A DNA stretch of 64,000 bases from Prunella strophiata (Eukaryota > Chordata > Aves > Passeriformes > Prunellidae). Of this stretch, positions 1-33,900 are shown in pieces; the stretch's first letter is position 1; every line of letters begins with the position of its first letter. Below the pieces are notes generated by a model. It ran no database searches. It had not been told where the DNA came from and was given only the letters and a program-made list of their open reading frames with translations. Location: contig JAZBQD010000019.1 of the NCBI GenBank assembly GCA_036583965.1, positions 17,792,085 to 17,856,084 of the forward strand, read 5' to 3'. Both the position numbers and the translations under genes were made by a program.

Positions 1-21878
<21,878 letters not shown>

Positions 21879-22659
21879 GAGAGACATGGAGACTTGCAAA
21901 GAGGAAACTGCATGAAGTACCAGGCATGAAACACCCAGGATTGCAATGTGACATTCTGCTGTGCCCTGCATGCGTAAGAAATGACCCAAGACACAGAGCA
22001 ATCTGTCTCTGAAAGACAGGACCTGGAGTCTGCCAGAAGGATGGACACACTGAGGCTGCTAGTTTTGCTTCAGTGTCAGATAATCTGGGTTTGTATTCCA
22101 CTCACTGCCAGATATTGAAAACAAAATATGTGGATGAAAGGAAAAAGTGAATTGTTAATCAATGTACAGTTTCACAGCAAGTTCATGGGGTTTTAATCAA
22201 AAGATGCTATTTCTGACCTAGTGCTGTACATTGATCTATTTTCAGCATGAATGTTTTTCCTTTAAGTTTTGAGATCTAAATAGCATAGATAAAAAGAGTA
22301 TTCCATATTTTATTACTGAGAGAGACCATATATTAACTCTTAAATATATAGTATTTTAATAAATGTTTAATTATTATAATAGAAATTATATTTCTATGGC
22401 TGGTCAAAAGGAAACATCATATCTGATGAAGCAGAAAATAATAGAGTTGATTCCTTATGACTGAAATATTTCTGTATTTAGAGGCCTGGGTCACAGTCAT
22501 GTCTGGTGAAAGCCGTTGGATATGCATGATCTTCATGGCTAATTTAGTGTTTTTGTTGCACTTAAACATTAAATTAGTTCTATGAGCAAAAATAGATTTG
22601 CTCACTTTGCGAGTGCCTTGCCCACTACCTAAAAGTCTAACTCCAATTTTTGCCTTGTG

Positions 22660-22665
22660 AATAAA
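22660..22665 (+). terminator. EML5: Proximal EML5 polyadenylation signal candidate
   Basis: Canonical AATAAA 782 nt after the stop codon, followed within 40 nt by TG/T-rich sequence (GCTGTGTTACTTG). Confidence 0.4.
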
Positions 22666-25600
22666 AGTATTCTCAGTGGAAGAGAGATTATTGCTGTGTT
22701 ACTTGACTGGGCTGTGAGCCTCTCTGCTGGAAATGAGGACCAGGGTGAGCATTTTGTAGTTGTCTTGTCGATAAAGTTTGGGATGTCAGCAGTGGCAAAA
22801 ATAGAATTTCAGAGCAATATGAATTGATTTTATTTTCTCAGCATCATAGGGAAGATTCAGAGAGAACTTTCCAAACATTATATTTTATACATTTGAACTT
22901 TTTAATAGAGTTAGGACTAGCTGGGAGATGTCTCTATTCAGATTTCTCTTCTGACTGTAAAAAATGTCCAATCATCTGCTTCTTTGAATGGACCTGCTGT
23001 CACCTCGAGCATTTTTTCTATCCTGCAATGTAACTGAGATTCTAAGTTGGAGAAACATTTCAGTGATAATAAAATCCTGAACAAAGCTGTGTTTTGGGTG
23101 CAAGTGAGGAGAGTTTAATCAGCTGTTTGTCTAAATCGTGCCATAGAGAAGCATTACAGACAGCTATTTTCATGCAATGTAGCAGGGATCAAAAATCACT
23201 AATTATCAGCACTGCTCTCTTTCTGCTGTGAACAGAAAGCTCTCTTTCTGTGTTAGCCAGCATTGCTTTGACAGTGGCACTTGTTTAGGTCAGTTGAGAG
23301 GCTTTGGTAGTTTTTCATCTCTTGCATTTTCTTATGCCAGATGAAAAAGAAATAAACCTCATCTCTTTTGTAATCATCTTGTGTGCATGTTGGTTACAGA
23401 GGGAATGGAAGGGCTTGCAGGTAGAAGAGAAGGAGGAGAAAAGTTACAGAGCCAAACTTTTGTGCTCTCCTTGTTATGTGCTATACAAAACTAGTTACCC
23501 AACTGTCTTAGCTAATATATTTTATATATCAATGTATAATGAATATTTATTTTAAAGAAGTTGATGAACTGAAAAGTTACCAGGTTTCTCAGCATGATGG
23601 TTCTTAGCAAAGTCTTGCCAGTCATGCAGCTGCTATTCTACAGGAGCAAAAACTCTGGGGATTTGGTCATGAGTGTACAGGGAGATTTTGGCAGTAATGT
23701 TTTTGAGTTTAGGTGAATTGATATGAGAATTGTGATTAGACCTGATGTATCTCATAACCTTGTTTCCTGTCTGTCTATTGTACATGAAAATTAGTCTCTG
23801 GTGTTTATATCTTCTCTTTACCAGAGAAATGGTTTGCAGTGTGCTCTTTTATGGCTGTGATTCTACCCCTTATTAAACACATCTGTGCAGGACTCTCACA
23901 CTTGAAGTAAGATTTGTCCTGCCTCTATTTTAAAGTTGCCTTTCGTTGGATCAAGATGGATGACTTTTAAGAGCTCACTCATAGTCTGTCCTACTCAGAC
24001 TGCCAGATCAAAGTCTATATTTTTCTGTCTCTGAGTTTTCTCCACAAAATCCTAGGCTCTGTGAGCTCTTCTGTAGGCCTTCACCCAGTGAAGGAGGTAT
24101 GTGGATCAAGAGGTTTTGCTCAAATCCCTGTCACTGATCCTCTTCTCTTCTCCTCCCTCCCCCTATGCCCGTCCTGAATGCTGTGCCTCTCCACTGATCA
24201 TTTGTCCATTGGTGCTTTTCCCCTGAGGAATCCCAAAGGCCACACCAGAGCTGAAGGATGAGCAGAAAGGGGTGGCAGGGACTGGGCTGAGGGCTGCAGC
24301 CTCCAGGTCTCCCTGCTTCTTCCCTCTCCTCCAAACCTCACTGCTGCTGTAAAGGGCTGGGATGGGAGCTGGAAGCTGAGGAGCTCTTTAAAAACTAAAC
24401 TGCCAGCATTGTTCCTCCTCCTGCAGCCTGCATTGGTAGCCAGTGTTTTCCCTGGTGAAACTGCTCTGTGGTTTGCCAGGTAAAAATGGGGGCAGCCAGC
24501 TGGGAATGCCCACAGATGTTGAGGAGAAGAGTGAGCAGAGCCTCAGTCACAGTTTGGAGCATAATGCAGCTGTGGTTCTCTGCTGAAGGGAAGAGCTGGC
24601 TGTCAGCATGGTCCAAGCCAGCAGCTTTATGGTGTTTTTAGGTCTTTTTGTCTGTGATGGTGCTTGCTACTGTGCCTCATTTGCTGTTTACATTAAATGC
24701 TACTGTAGTAACTTGCTAATTGTTGCCACCCATGCTTGAAGCATGTGTACATGAGAACAGGCTGCCTGTTCTGATGGGCAGTGGGAGCTCGAGGCTAGAT
24801 GCTCCACAGAGGAGTCAGAGGAGGACAGAACCCCATAGGATAGGTCAGGGAAGAAGCTGGAAAGTGGAGGAACTAGTGACAGCCTTTCATCTGGAAGAAT
24901 CAGAGAGAACTGAGAGCAGGAGGGCTTTGCCTGAAGCTGGAGAAAACCTCTTCTGGGGTTATACTGTACCAGGGAAAGGGAGGCAAAAGGTCTTTGTATA
25001 ATTTAATCACTTATAGTGGATGATTTTTTACTGTAGCTTGTCGTTTTGGTTAGCAGCTAACATACATCTTTGGGATCTTTAGTCAGCAATATTTTTGGTA
25101 ATAAAAGAAATTAACTGGAGAACTGAGTAAAAATAAAATAGCATTTCACTTAATAAAATAAATATGCCCTTGAAAGCTAATAAGTATACTTAGAAAACAG
25201 ATAATAAGGAGACTCCAGCTCCTAGGAGCAAGAAAATATAAAAAATAAACACATTTAGAACTGAAGGTTGCCATAGTGCAGGAACTGAGGAACACAGTTA
25301 GGAATTAGGTCAGAGAGGGCAAATTAGCCAAATACATAGAATCATTTAGACTTGAATTATTTTTTTTCATCTCAAGAAGGCAGTCAGCATATATGACTTT
25401 CTTATTTTGCCTAGGAAAGGAAGAAATGCTATGAAGCTAAAGGATAGGATTTCAGAAAATTAAGGCTATTTTATCACTTGGTGACAGCTGAGGAAAAGCA
25501 CACATTCACAGCAACTTCTGACTTTGCTCTGTGTCAGGTTAGCAAGATTCATTTCAGCATAACTGAACGTTCTACCAGTCAGGTTAATGCTAACCTGGAA

Positions 25601-28600
25601 CTGTGCCATCAGAAAGCAGGTCCAGCAGGTGAGACATCTCCTCAGCCTAAAACAAGACCAAAATAAAGGACTTCAGTACCAAGAGCAGGACTTTGATAGT
25701 ATTCAGGAGTGGCTTGGCTTAAAACCATGATCCAGCTCTCTCAGCTGCTGCCTGAAGCACCTGAGCCCCACTGTTTGAGCTGCCAGTTTGCCAAGAGACC
25801 CAGAGCCCTGGGCTGGATGTGCTGGGCACGGTGTAAGAGTGTCACAAGCAAAGGATCTTGGCTTCAAATACAGCATTTAATTGGGCAAGGTGACATGCTC
25901 CCTGTTTCATTATCAGTGTCAGAGATGCGACCAGCCTTAATCCTGAAAGTGTTTTTTTTTAAAAATTTGTTAAGATAAGCTATAGAGAGATGTCCTCTTG
26001 TCAATGTTTTGGACAAAGTGGAACATCCTGTAGACTCTACAGAAGGGAAGTAAGACTGCAAATCACAAAATGAATTGTCACATCAGTGATGTTAACACCC
26101 CTAGTTACATTGTATTTGTGTGCATTTTTGTTCTGTTTTTTTATGCTTCCTTGCAACTGGCTCTGTTTTTCTAAAATTTGTAGCAGCATTTGATTTCTCC
26201 TCATGTGGATAGATCCATGTGCTTGCCAAAGCCTGCTGTCATTCTTCATACCATTCACTGCTGGGTGATTACACCAAGCCCATTTATTTTGTTGGCCCTG
26301 GCTTTTGCCTTTACTTAACTTTGACTTTAGACTTAAACTCTACGTATCTCCTTTTAGAAATACAAACAGAATAGTTTTAGGTGTTTAATATGCATAAAAG
26401 CCACAATAGGTTTCCTTGCCAAAATCATTTGCATTAAGAAGTACTAGGTGCTTTTCTCAGTCTGTTTGATGCTAGAGCAGGTAAACACTCACCATCCTTT
26501 CCTCAGTTTACTATCAGCAACCAATCAAAACCTTGATACCTTGATCTGTTTTTCTGTTAACTGTGAGATCAGCAATCCAACCCATTCACTACTTCTTTAG
26601 AAAGGAAGTGGAAAAAAAGCATGGAATGGGTGTTCTCTTCTCCACCCCTCTGTTTAAAACAAAACAACAAAAGGTGTAAGGTCTTAGCATGATGACAGTA
26701 GGCAATTCTTCTAATTTCCATAATGCTTATAATTTCCTCTTCTTTTTGGAAGTATGGAACATAGGGTAGAAGAAGCAGTAACAGGAAACCAGTAAACAAA
26801 CATGGAGAAAAGACAGAAGAAAGGAAAGCAGAGAAAGGAACACTCAAAAATAGGCAAAGGCTATTTTTGACAGAAAATAGAAAGAAGTGACATGGGTGGT
26901 GGTGAGTGGCAAACATCTTGTTTCAAGTGAGAAGCATTCAGTGGCTGCTTGGGAAGTGTAAGGACTGGAGAGCAGCAGAGTGCTCAAGGAAAGTTGAGCA
27001 CTTTGGTTGCTCTGTTTTTGGGAAGATGCAGCCACTCCCACTCACTGCTGTCTCCACTCCTTGTACCTGTGGGACACCTGTTTAGAGCTGAGGTGCAGCA
27101 GCAAACAGCAGGTTACCCTCAGCTGCAGTGGATGCAGTGGAACAAAGAAAGTGCTATTAAGACAGAAGTGCTCTGCAGTACTGAGAGCTCAGGCAAAAGA
27201 GTTGAAGGATGTATTTTAAAAGGCTACTTATCTTTCCACCTTAACCAAACATGGATTGTTTTAATAGACCTCTTCTGAAAATGTTCTTCAAACAAAGAAT
27301 ACGAAACCAAAGAAATATTATACTTCAGAAAACTCTTCTTAACTGAGCTGTCACAATTACTGCCTCTCATTTCTTTCCTATTCAGCAGTTCTTGATTCTG
27401 TTCCCAGGCATTCACAACATTTAAGATGACAGACATGGAAGCTGTGAGCTCTTACATTTAACTCAAGCCAGAGGAATCTGCAGAGGGTGATTCAGATCCT
27501 ACTTGAGCCAGATTTTCCTTCAGCAGTTCCATGCCATGGGCTTTCAAATACATAGGAAGTCAGGTGAATGCAATTAGACCCAACAAATACATCTGAGTAT
27601 ATAAATCAGTATATATCAGAGAAATAAATCAGTATAAAGTTCTTTAGTAAACCATTACTAAAAAAGGAAATAATTATGGTAAACTTTATGTAAAAAACAA
27701 TCCAAATTCTTTGTAGGTGCTGGTTAGACAACTGGACTTGTAGCAATTCTGTAAGAAACACAAAATTTGTGCATAAATAGCAGGACTGATCCTTCTCCAC
27801 TTGCAAGAGGGCAGTTGAGTTTGGGACATGAGAGGCAGGATGTTCCTATTGCTTGATATGTTTGGATTTCTCTTCCAGAAGCTAAAATAGGTGTTTCCTT
27901 AGTTTCTGTTGCTGTTTGTGGGATACCTTCAAGATCCTACAAAATGATTTTGCCCTTAGCAGCACGTATCTCACTTAGTTTGGGCACTGATGTCATGTGA
28001 GAGCTCATTGAAAAACAGAAAGAAACCAAAACCTCAAATGTTTTTTGTTTTTTAATGGTATCCCCCAAAGTACTGTCATGTTTGTTCCAGTGATGTGAAG
28101 ATCCATATGACTCACACTGTTTATAGAGGAAAGCAGGTTGTATCCACTTAACTGCTAAGTGGCACCCACATAATGGGTGTGTTAAACCAGAGCATTAAGG
28201 CCAGTTGTGCTTTACCAGTTTTCTAGGATGAAGGGACAATTGCCACTGTCCCATTGTGTGTGGTGCTGCAGAGCTCATAAAGCTGGTGCTGCCTTCAGCT
28301 GCTCTCAGTGGGGCTGAGGAAGAAGATGAGGCCATAAGAATAAAATGTTGCATTGGTGGGTTCTGAAAAAGGGCTGTAGTAGAGGGGTGTTCTAGTTTCA
28401 GACCTCTGCAGGATTGTAAACCTTTAGGGTAAACAAAGACATGTTTATGTAATATCCTCCATTATTCCTTCATTAGCTTTGGCTCTTACTACTCTTCCTC
28501 CTTCCCACAGAAGCCCCTGTCCCAGCTCCCCACTCCCAGCCACCAAAGTTTATTTTTCCAATGTAGTGGCTGAGAGAGCCAACTTTAACCACAGATTTGC

Positions 28601-30104
28601 TGTTACTGTGGTCATTTGTAAAGCCAATCCCAAGCATTCTGTTGCTGAAAATTAATTTTCTATTAAGTGAATTGAAAATTCTTGAGATGGGGGAGAAGTG
28701 GGGGGGGGGGGAATCTTTCCATGCAATGGAGTTGGAAGTGGTACTGCCATAACATTGATTTTTTCAATCACCAGTTGCACCCAGGACATGTGTGACACTG
28801 TATTCTTTTGGAATCCAGTAAATATCCTTTCTAAAGGAACTCCAGGCATGAAGACAGACACACATTGCATGAAATAAAAATGGTTTCCTGTACTTTTGTG
28901 AACTGTTGGTGCTGTTGGGTAGTACTTAACACATTTCTGGTCTGTTTTTCCTTTTCTTGCTACTATGTACCCTGGTGTTGTGGTTTCAGGTGCAAAATAG
29001 CTTGATTTTTTTTTTTTAAGCAGTTATCTGGTAATTAGCTTAATTTCTGCTTTTTAGTTCAGTTATAGGTATACAGAATAAAGTAATGAAAAGCTGCATT
29101 ACTGATCTATGAAGCAAGCTAAGGCATTTTAAATGTAAAATTCCATATTAGAATACACTCAAGCCCAAAATGATAACTTGAAAATGTAACAAACTAACTA
29201 ATTGCATTAGAACCATTTCCTTTTTTAAAAAATGCAGTTTTAGCTTTTTAGCTTGGTTTGTTCACTGTTTTTAGCAGAGGAAAAGCTTTTCTCACGCTGA
29301 ACACTGCACTTGGTGACAGCCCAGCACAGCAGTGGAAATGCAGCAATGGAGATGGTCCTGGTCTTCTGCTGCCCTTACAAATTCTTGTCTCCTCATCTCA
29401 CATGGAAAATAGCTTCATGGTGGCAGCTATTTCTGCAAGGGACAGCTAATGAAGGCATTGGGAAATTCTGTAGAAAAATAATGTTCTTTGCAGTCTTTTA
29501 TCTGGAAACCCATTCCAGCAGTGCTCTGTGCAACACCAGAGCACATCCTCTCCTCTCCTCTTCTCTCCAGCCCCCTGTCAGGTCACCTTACAAAAATATT
29601 TTACTGTAGTTCTTTAAGCTTAAAATGCAGTTGTCTGTTCAGATTTGTTGTTTCATTATGGAGTGTGTCAGATAATCCCTCTTGCTTTAACAAGAAAAAA
29701 AGTAAAAAAAAGGTATTTTAAACTAGTCCAAAGGTATGGTCATATATTTATGGATCATGGGTTTAAGTGTACTCCATTTTGGTTTCCACCATGAACATCT
29801 AATTCCTGTAACAATGTTGTATGTTTATTTAAAGTATATATATATAAATTAAATGTCAGATTTTTTGCATTAATTAAGATTTTTTAAAATTTGAATATGA
29901 ACTTTGAGTACTTTATTTAAAAAAAAATTAAAAATACTTTTCCCAGAGTGTTAAGTTTCGGAATTCAAGACTATATTTGTCAAATTTAAGTTTAAAATAT
30001 GTAGCTATCATTGTTTTCTGATATTCGAATGTAAATATTTGTAAAAAGAAATTCTTTTGTATATTTTTGTGAAAATGTAGTTCCCCAAAATATAAAAAAG
30101 ATTT

Positions 30105-30110
30105 AATAAA
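30105..30110 (+). terminator. EML5: Distal EML5 polyadenylation signal candidate
   Basis: AATAAA followed by AAAAGTGCATTTATGTTACT, a GU/U-rich downstream context. It would make an 8.2 kb 3' UTR ending about 0.6 kb from the ZC3H14 3' end. Long 3' UTRs are common in neuronal genes, but usage here is inferred. Confidence 0.45.
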
Positions 30111-30748
30111 AAAGTGCATTTATGTTACTGTTCAACACTTTTCATCATTTTAATATCACTTAACTGTATTTATGGGCATGTGGGTGCATTACTTTTTTGC
30201 CATATAAGTCACAGGAACTTTCTTGAAGGAGAAAACCACAGTGTGCTCAGTAAGAAAAAACAATTCCTTCAAAGTTCAGTGGTACTTTCTTTCTTCTGGG
30301 TATAAATGGAGACATTCTCAGAGTATCTATTTTCAAGTGAAGTGGCAAGTCATAGGCTTTTTAAGTGGAGAATAGTATCAGTAATTCTTTAATTGTTCTG
30401 GCTGATGAAGCTAGCTTGTTTCCCTTGTCTTTTTGTCCCCATTTTAGAGAGCAGGACTTTGACAACCACTGCACTGGAACAACACCCAAAAGACAAAGCA
30501 TTTGTCTTTACCCAGTCCCTGGGTGCTGGGACAGCAGTGCAGCCATGTGCACTGTACCAAACACTTGGACAAAAAGCTACTTCCAGTATGATCCCAACAC
30601 AGGAATAAGCTTTCTAACTGCTTCTCCTGCCACACTTTATTCTTCAACACACCAACCCTTAAACAAGGAACACTACCCAAACAGAACACAAAATGTGCTT
30701 TGAAGGTTTTTAATGGAACTTAAAGTAAAATTTTTCTTACACAGATGT
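30111..30748. other. Convergent intergenic spacer EML5 / ZC3H14
   Basis: Short spacer between the two inferred 3' ends. ORFs at 30365-30703 overlap on both strands and resemble nothing known to me. A second TTTATT (AATAAA on the - strand) at about 30637-30642 could extend the ZC3H14 3' end. Confidence 0.5.
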
Positions 30749-30754
30749 TTTATT
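30749..30754 (-). terminator. ZC3H14: ZC3H14 polyadenylation signal
   Basis: AATAAA on the - strand (TTTATT on +), 219 nt after the stop codon. An alternative lies at about 30637-30642. Confidence 0.6.
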
Positions 30755-30972
30755 CTTACAGTGTAAAAAAAATGTAAAATTGTCCAAACTTACAAACTTG
30801 GAAAATTAGAGACATTTCAAGTATGCAATCAACCTCGTTTTATGAAAACAATGTATATTCAAAGTCCAAAATGTGTGAGTCTTTCCTAGCATCCTGTGTC
30901 CTGGTGGTTGATCTTCCTGTCCTCTGCTGTCCAGAGGAGGCAAAGCTCTCCAAGTCCCAGGTTGTATCATAT

Positions 30973-30979
30973 TCATTCA
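30973..30979 (-). CDS. ZC3H14: ZC3H14 terminal coding exon (last residues and stop)
   Basis: Acceptor ttcttcctcctcag at 30980 and above. T completes AGT (Ser), then GAA (Glu) and TGA (30975-30973). The conserved C-terminus -SE plus stop is reproduced, so only 7 nt are coding and the rest of the exon is 3' UTR. Confidence 0.9.
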
Positions 30980-33900
30980 CTGAGGAGGAAGAAAAAACCA
31001 ATTCCATAAGAAGCAATTCTACCCCTCTGTAAAGATGATTTGAGAACTTCTCTGTGCCCTACCCCTGTAATGGTTAAAACCTTTGCAGAGGGGATTGGAT
31101 CAGTAAATCACATGAGCCTTAAGGCAGGCCCATGGCTGCAGCTTTGGGAAGTCTGCTACTGGTTTATGAAATCACGGGTAGATGACAGGAAGGAGCTGCT
31201 CTGCCAGAAACACTCAAAGACAACAGCTGAACCTATTGTGAAAAGACAGCTTAGACACAAGATAAAACAATGGCAAAAGGATTTTCAGCTTCATTCAAAT
31301 ACAACAGAAAACACCACCTGTCCAGGTCAGGATTCCAGTGACTGCTCTATCTCAGCTGCAGGGCACTTGTTTATCAGGCTTGCATCACATCAGTTAATGT
31401 TTATACAACTTACTACCAAACAACAGCACAGATTTGTCTTTAAAAGAAAGCTGCTCATAAGGCCTGTCTTTCTTCATACATCTTTGTTGTTCCTCACACA
31501 CACATGACTTGAGTGAGTAAAACTACATTACTAATGTCACAACATACCTTTTAATTTTCTTGGTTAGGTTTAGAGTGTTTCTCACCTGGCTTGAGTTCGA
31601 GTCCATTTCAAGGCGTGGCGTGGAGGTACAGCAACAGTGGGATGGTAGAAAGTGCAGTCTGGTCTTGTACACTGTGTATTAAACCTACAATGCTAAAAAC
31701 AAAAGTATTTCAGAAGAGGCTGCTCAGTGCTGCCTGCCTGAACTCCTGAACATGCTGAGCTGCACTGTGACCCTGGTATTGCTGTGTGTGTGCATTACTT
31801 GACCTGGTATTGCTGTGACACATCTCACCTGCAACTGAGCAAACACCCACCTTCACCAGTGCAACCAGCTCAACCCAGTGACAGAAAAATCCTTTTTAAG
31901 AAGTACCAACTATGAATTTCATGCTCCAAAACTGCCACTGCACTGACTGGTGGAAGTTCCTTTGCTTGCAAGAGTTTACAGAGTTCAGCTTGAATTGATC
32001 TTTGTGTACAAGTTGGGAGCATGACACAGCATTACCTGAGGGGGGAGAAAAGCCAGAGTATCTGGCTAATAATATCTGAGCCATGGGTATTTTGGCATTA
32101 TTAGGGCTGGAAAAAGCACTTAACTTCCTGGGATTAGACACAGGGACACAATTCTACAGAAGTACCCAAGTAATAGACTCCTGTAGTATACAGATTACAT
32201 TAACAAATTGTAGGGTAACTGGGCAATCTTTGAAAGTTTTTGTATGTTGCAGCATATCTGAAGGAAGAGTCAAGAGTCTTGAGACATACTCCTTCCCAAA
32301 AGGCTCTTCTCTGCCCCCAGCATCCTGGCTGGGTATATTTTGAAGAGATATGGCCTGTTTGAAGCTCCCCAGCAGCACTTGGTAGAAAGATAACTTAAAA
32401 GTATAATTTTCTAAATTCCTTAATGTCACTACTTTTGTGTATTCTGCTTATAAGGCAAAGTTAAAATAGTGAACAGTAAAAGCAAGAAGTGTTAAATCCT
32501 AGTAACATTTCCTTGTCCCAAGGTAGCATGTTTCAAGTCTCTTTCTAGAAAGGAAGGAAGACAGGAGAGATATCTTACTTTTGGGTGGTAAAATGGACAC
32601 TCCATTTTCTTACAAGCTGGAAAAAACTTGCACAGAGGACTACTGGAGGGTATGGACAGTGTGGGCAGGGGTGCTAATAGTAGAAACAAAAAGAACAGGA
32701 AGTGAGTCTGGATCAGAATAAATTGCCTTTTTAAGACAGCTTTGCACAACCTTAAATATATCAATATTTCTGCTAGAAATTGCATTTCATAATACACCAA
32801 AATTCAGCAAGAAATACAGACAGCATTTCCCAATGCAGTTAGTAGATCCTGGAGTAAAACAAGGCTACCAGGTAATCATTTAACTTGGTTCTTCACCATT
32901 TCAGGACAGGACGTACCATGGTCAAGGCAAAACTTCCAACAAATTACACAGAGATTCTGGTAGGCAGAGAATCTCAAATGTTAAATTTAGCCAGCAGCAA
33001 GCCTGTTAGAGTTTCAACTGACCGGACTGAGAAGCGCAGGCACTGCACTTTCCAGGAATACGGAGGAGCTGCTGGAAATGATACAGGAGACAAGCACATT
33101 GTACTTGGTGTCTGGCAAGTTAACAAAACTGCACTGAACTTTCACTAGGGGCTAAATTACTTCCAAAAGATCATGCAGTAAAGGCCCTGCACTTCGGCAT
33201 GGTTCAAAGACTCAGCAACACCAACCCATATCAAACACAGCTAATGCCTTCTCCGAGTAACCTCACCCCAAAAGTCATCTCATCATTACACCACTTCACT
33301 CCTACACTGGCATTAAAGAAAAAAATGTTCAAAGGCAGAAGCCTCTCTTTTCACTGTGCATCACAAGCTGTTGGTACAACATGTGTCCAATTTAAGAAAA
33401 AAATCTGAGCAAAATTGCAGTGCTGGCTAATCCCTTCAGAGAAACAGACAACTTGTTCAAGTCACCACTTTGGCCTTACACAGCCTTCATATGGACTCCT
33501 GCGTAAGAGCATTGGAAGATTTTTCTGGTACCAGTTTTTTGCAGTAACACTGGATTATTATTCTTCATCTTGCATTAAGAGTTGTAAGAAAATTAGGTCA
33601 ACTTAAGCAAAAAAAAAATTTTTCATCAGTGTCAGTTTCCAAAAATACTGTCATCCCTTTAGCACTTTCATTTAAAGCTCAGAAAACAAGATGTGCTCAC
33701 CTGGTTTAGGAGATGGATGGGGGGTTCGTCGACTGGCGTGAGTGTAAGGACAGTCTGGCTTAGTGCACTTAGCATCATATTTACAGTTTGGATGGATGAA
33801 CAGACATTTATCAGCAAATTTGCAGTTAGGAAAAACTCTGAGGGAAAAGAAATTGAGTCAAATCTCATACCTGGAGCAAAATCCCCAAACACCTGTTGCA

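Larger units (their letters stand above)
21879..30110 (+). other. EML5: EML5 3' UTR and/or downstream flank
   Basis: No coding exon is recognisable in these 8.2 kb. The nearest canonical AATAAA is at 22660-22665, about 0.8 kb after the stop. A second strong candidate is at 30105-30110, in a very AT-rich block (29,720-30,120) that looks like a UTR end. Whether transcription runs the whole way is not decidable from sequence. The 24,120-24,700 stretch is clearly richer in G+C than its surroundings; I could not assign it to a repeat family. A 10-G run lies near 28,700. Confidence 0.5.

Noticed and set aside
31040..31507. 155-codon ORF on the + strand
   Set aside because: Lies antisense within the last ZC3H14 intron, has no recognisable domain, and its length is within what chance allows.
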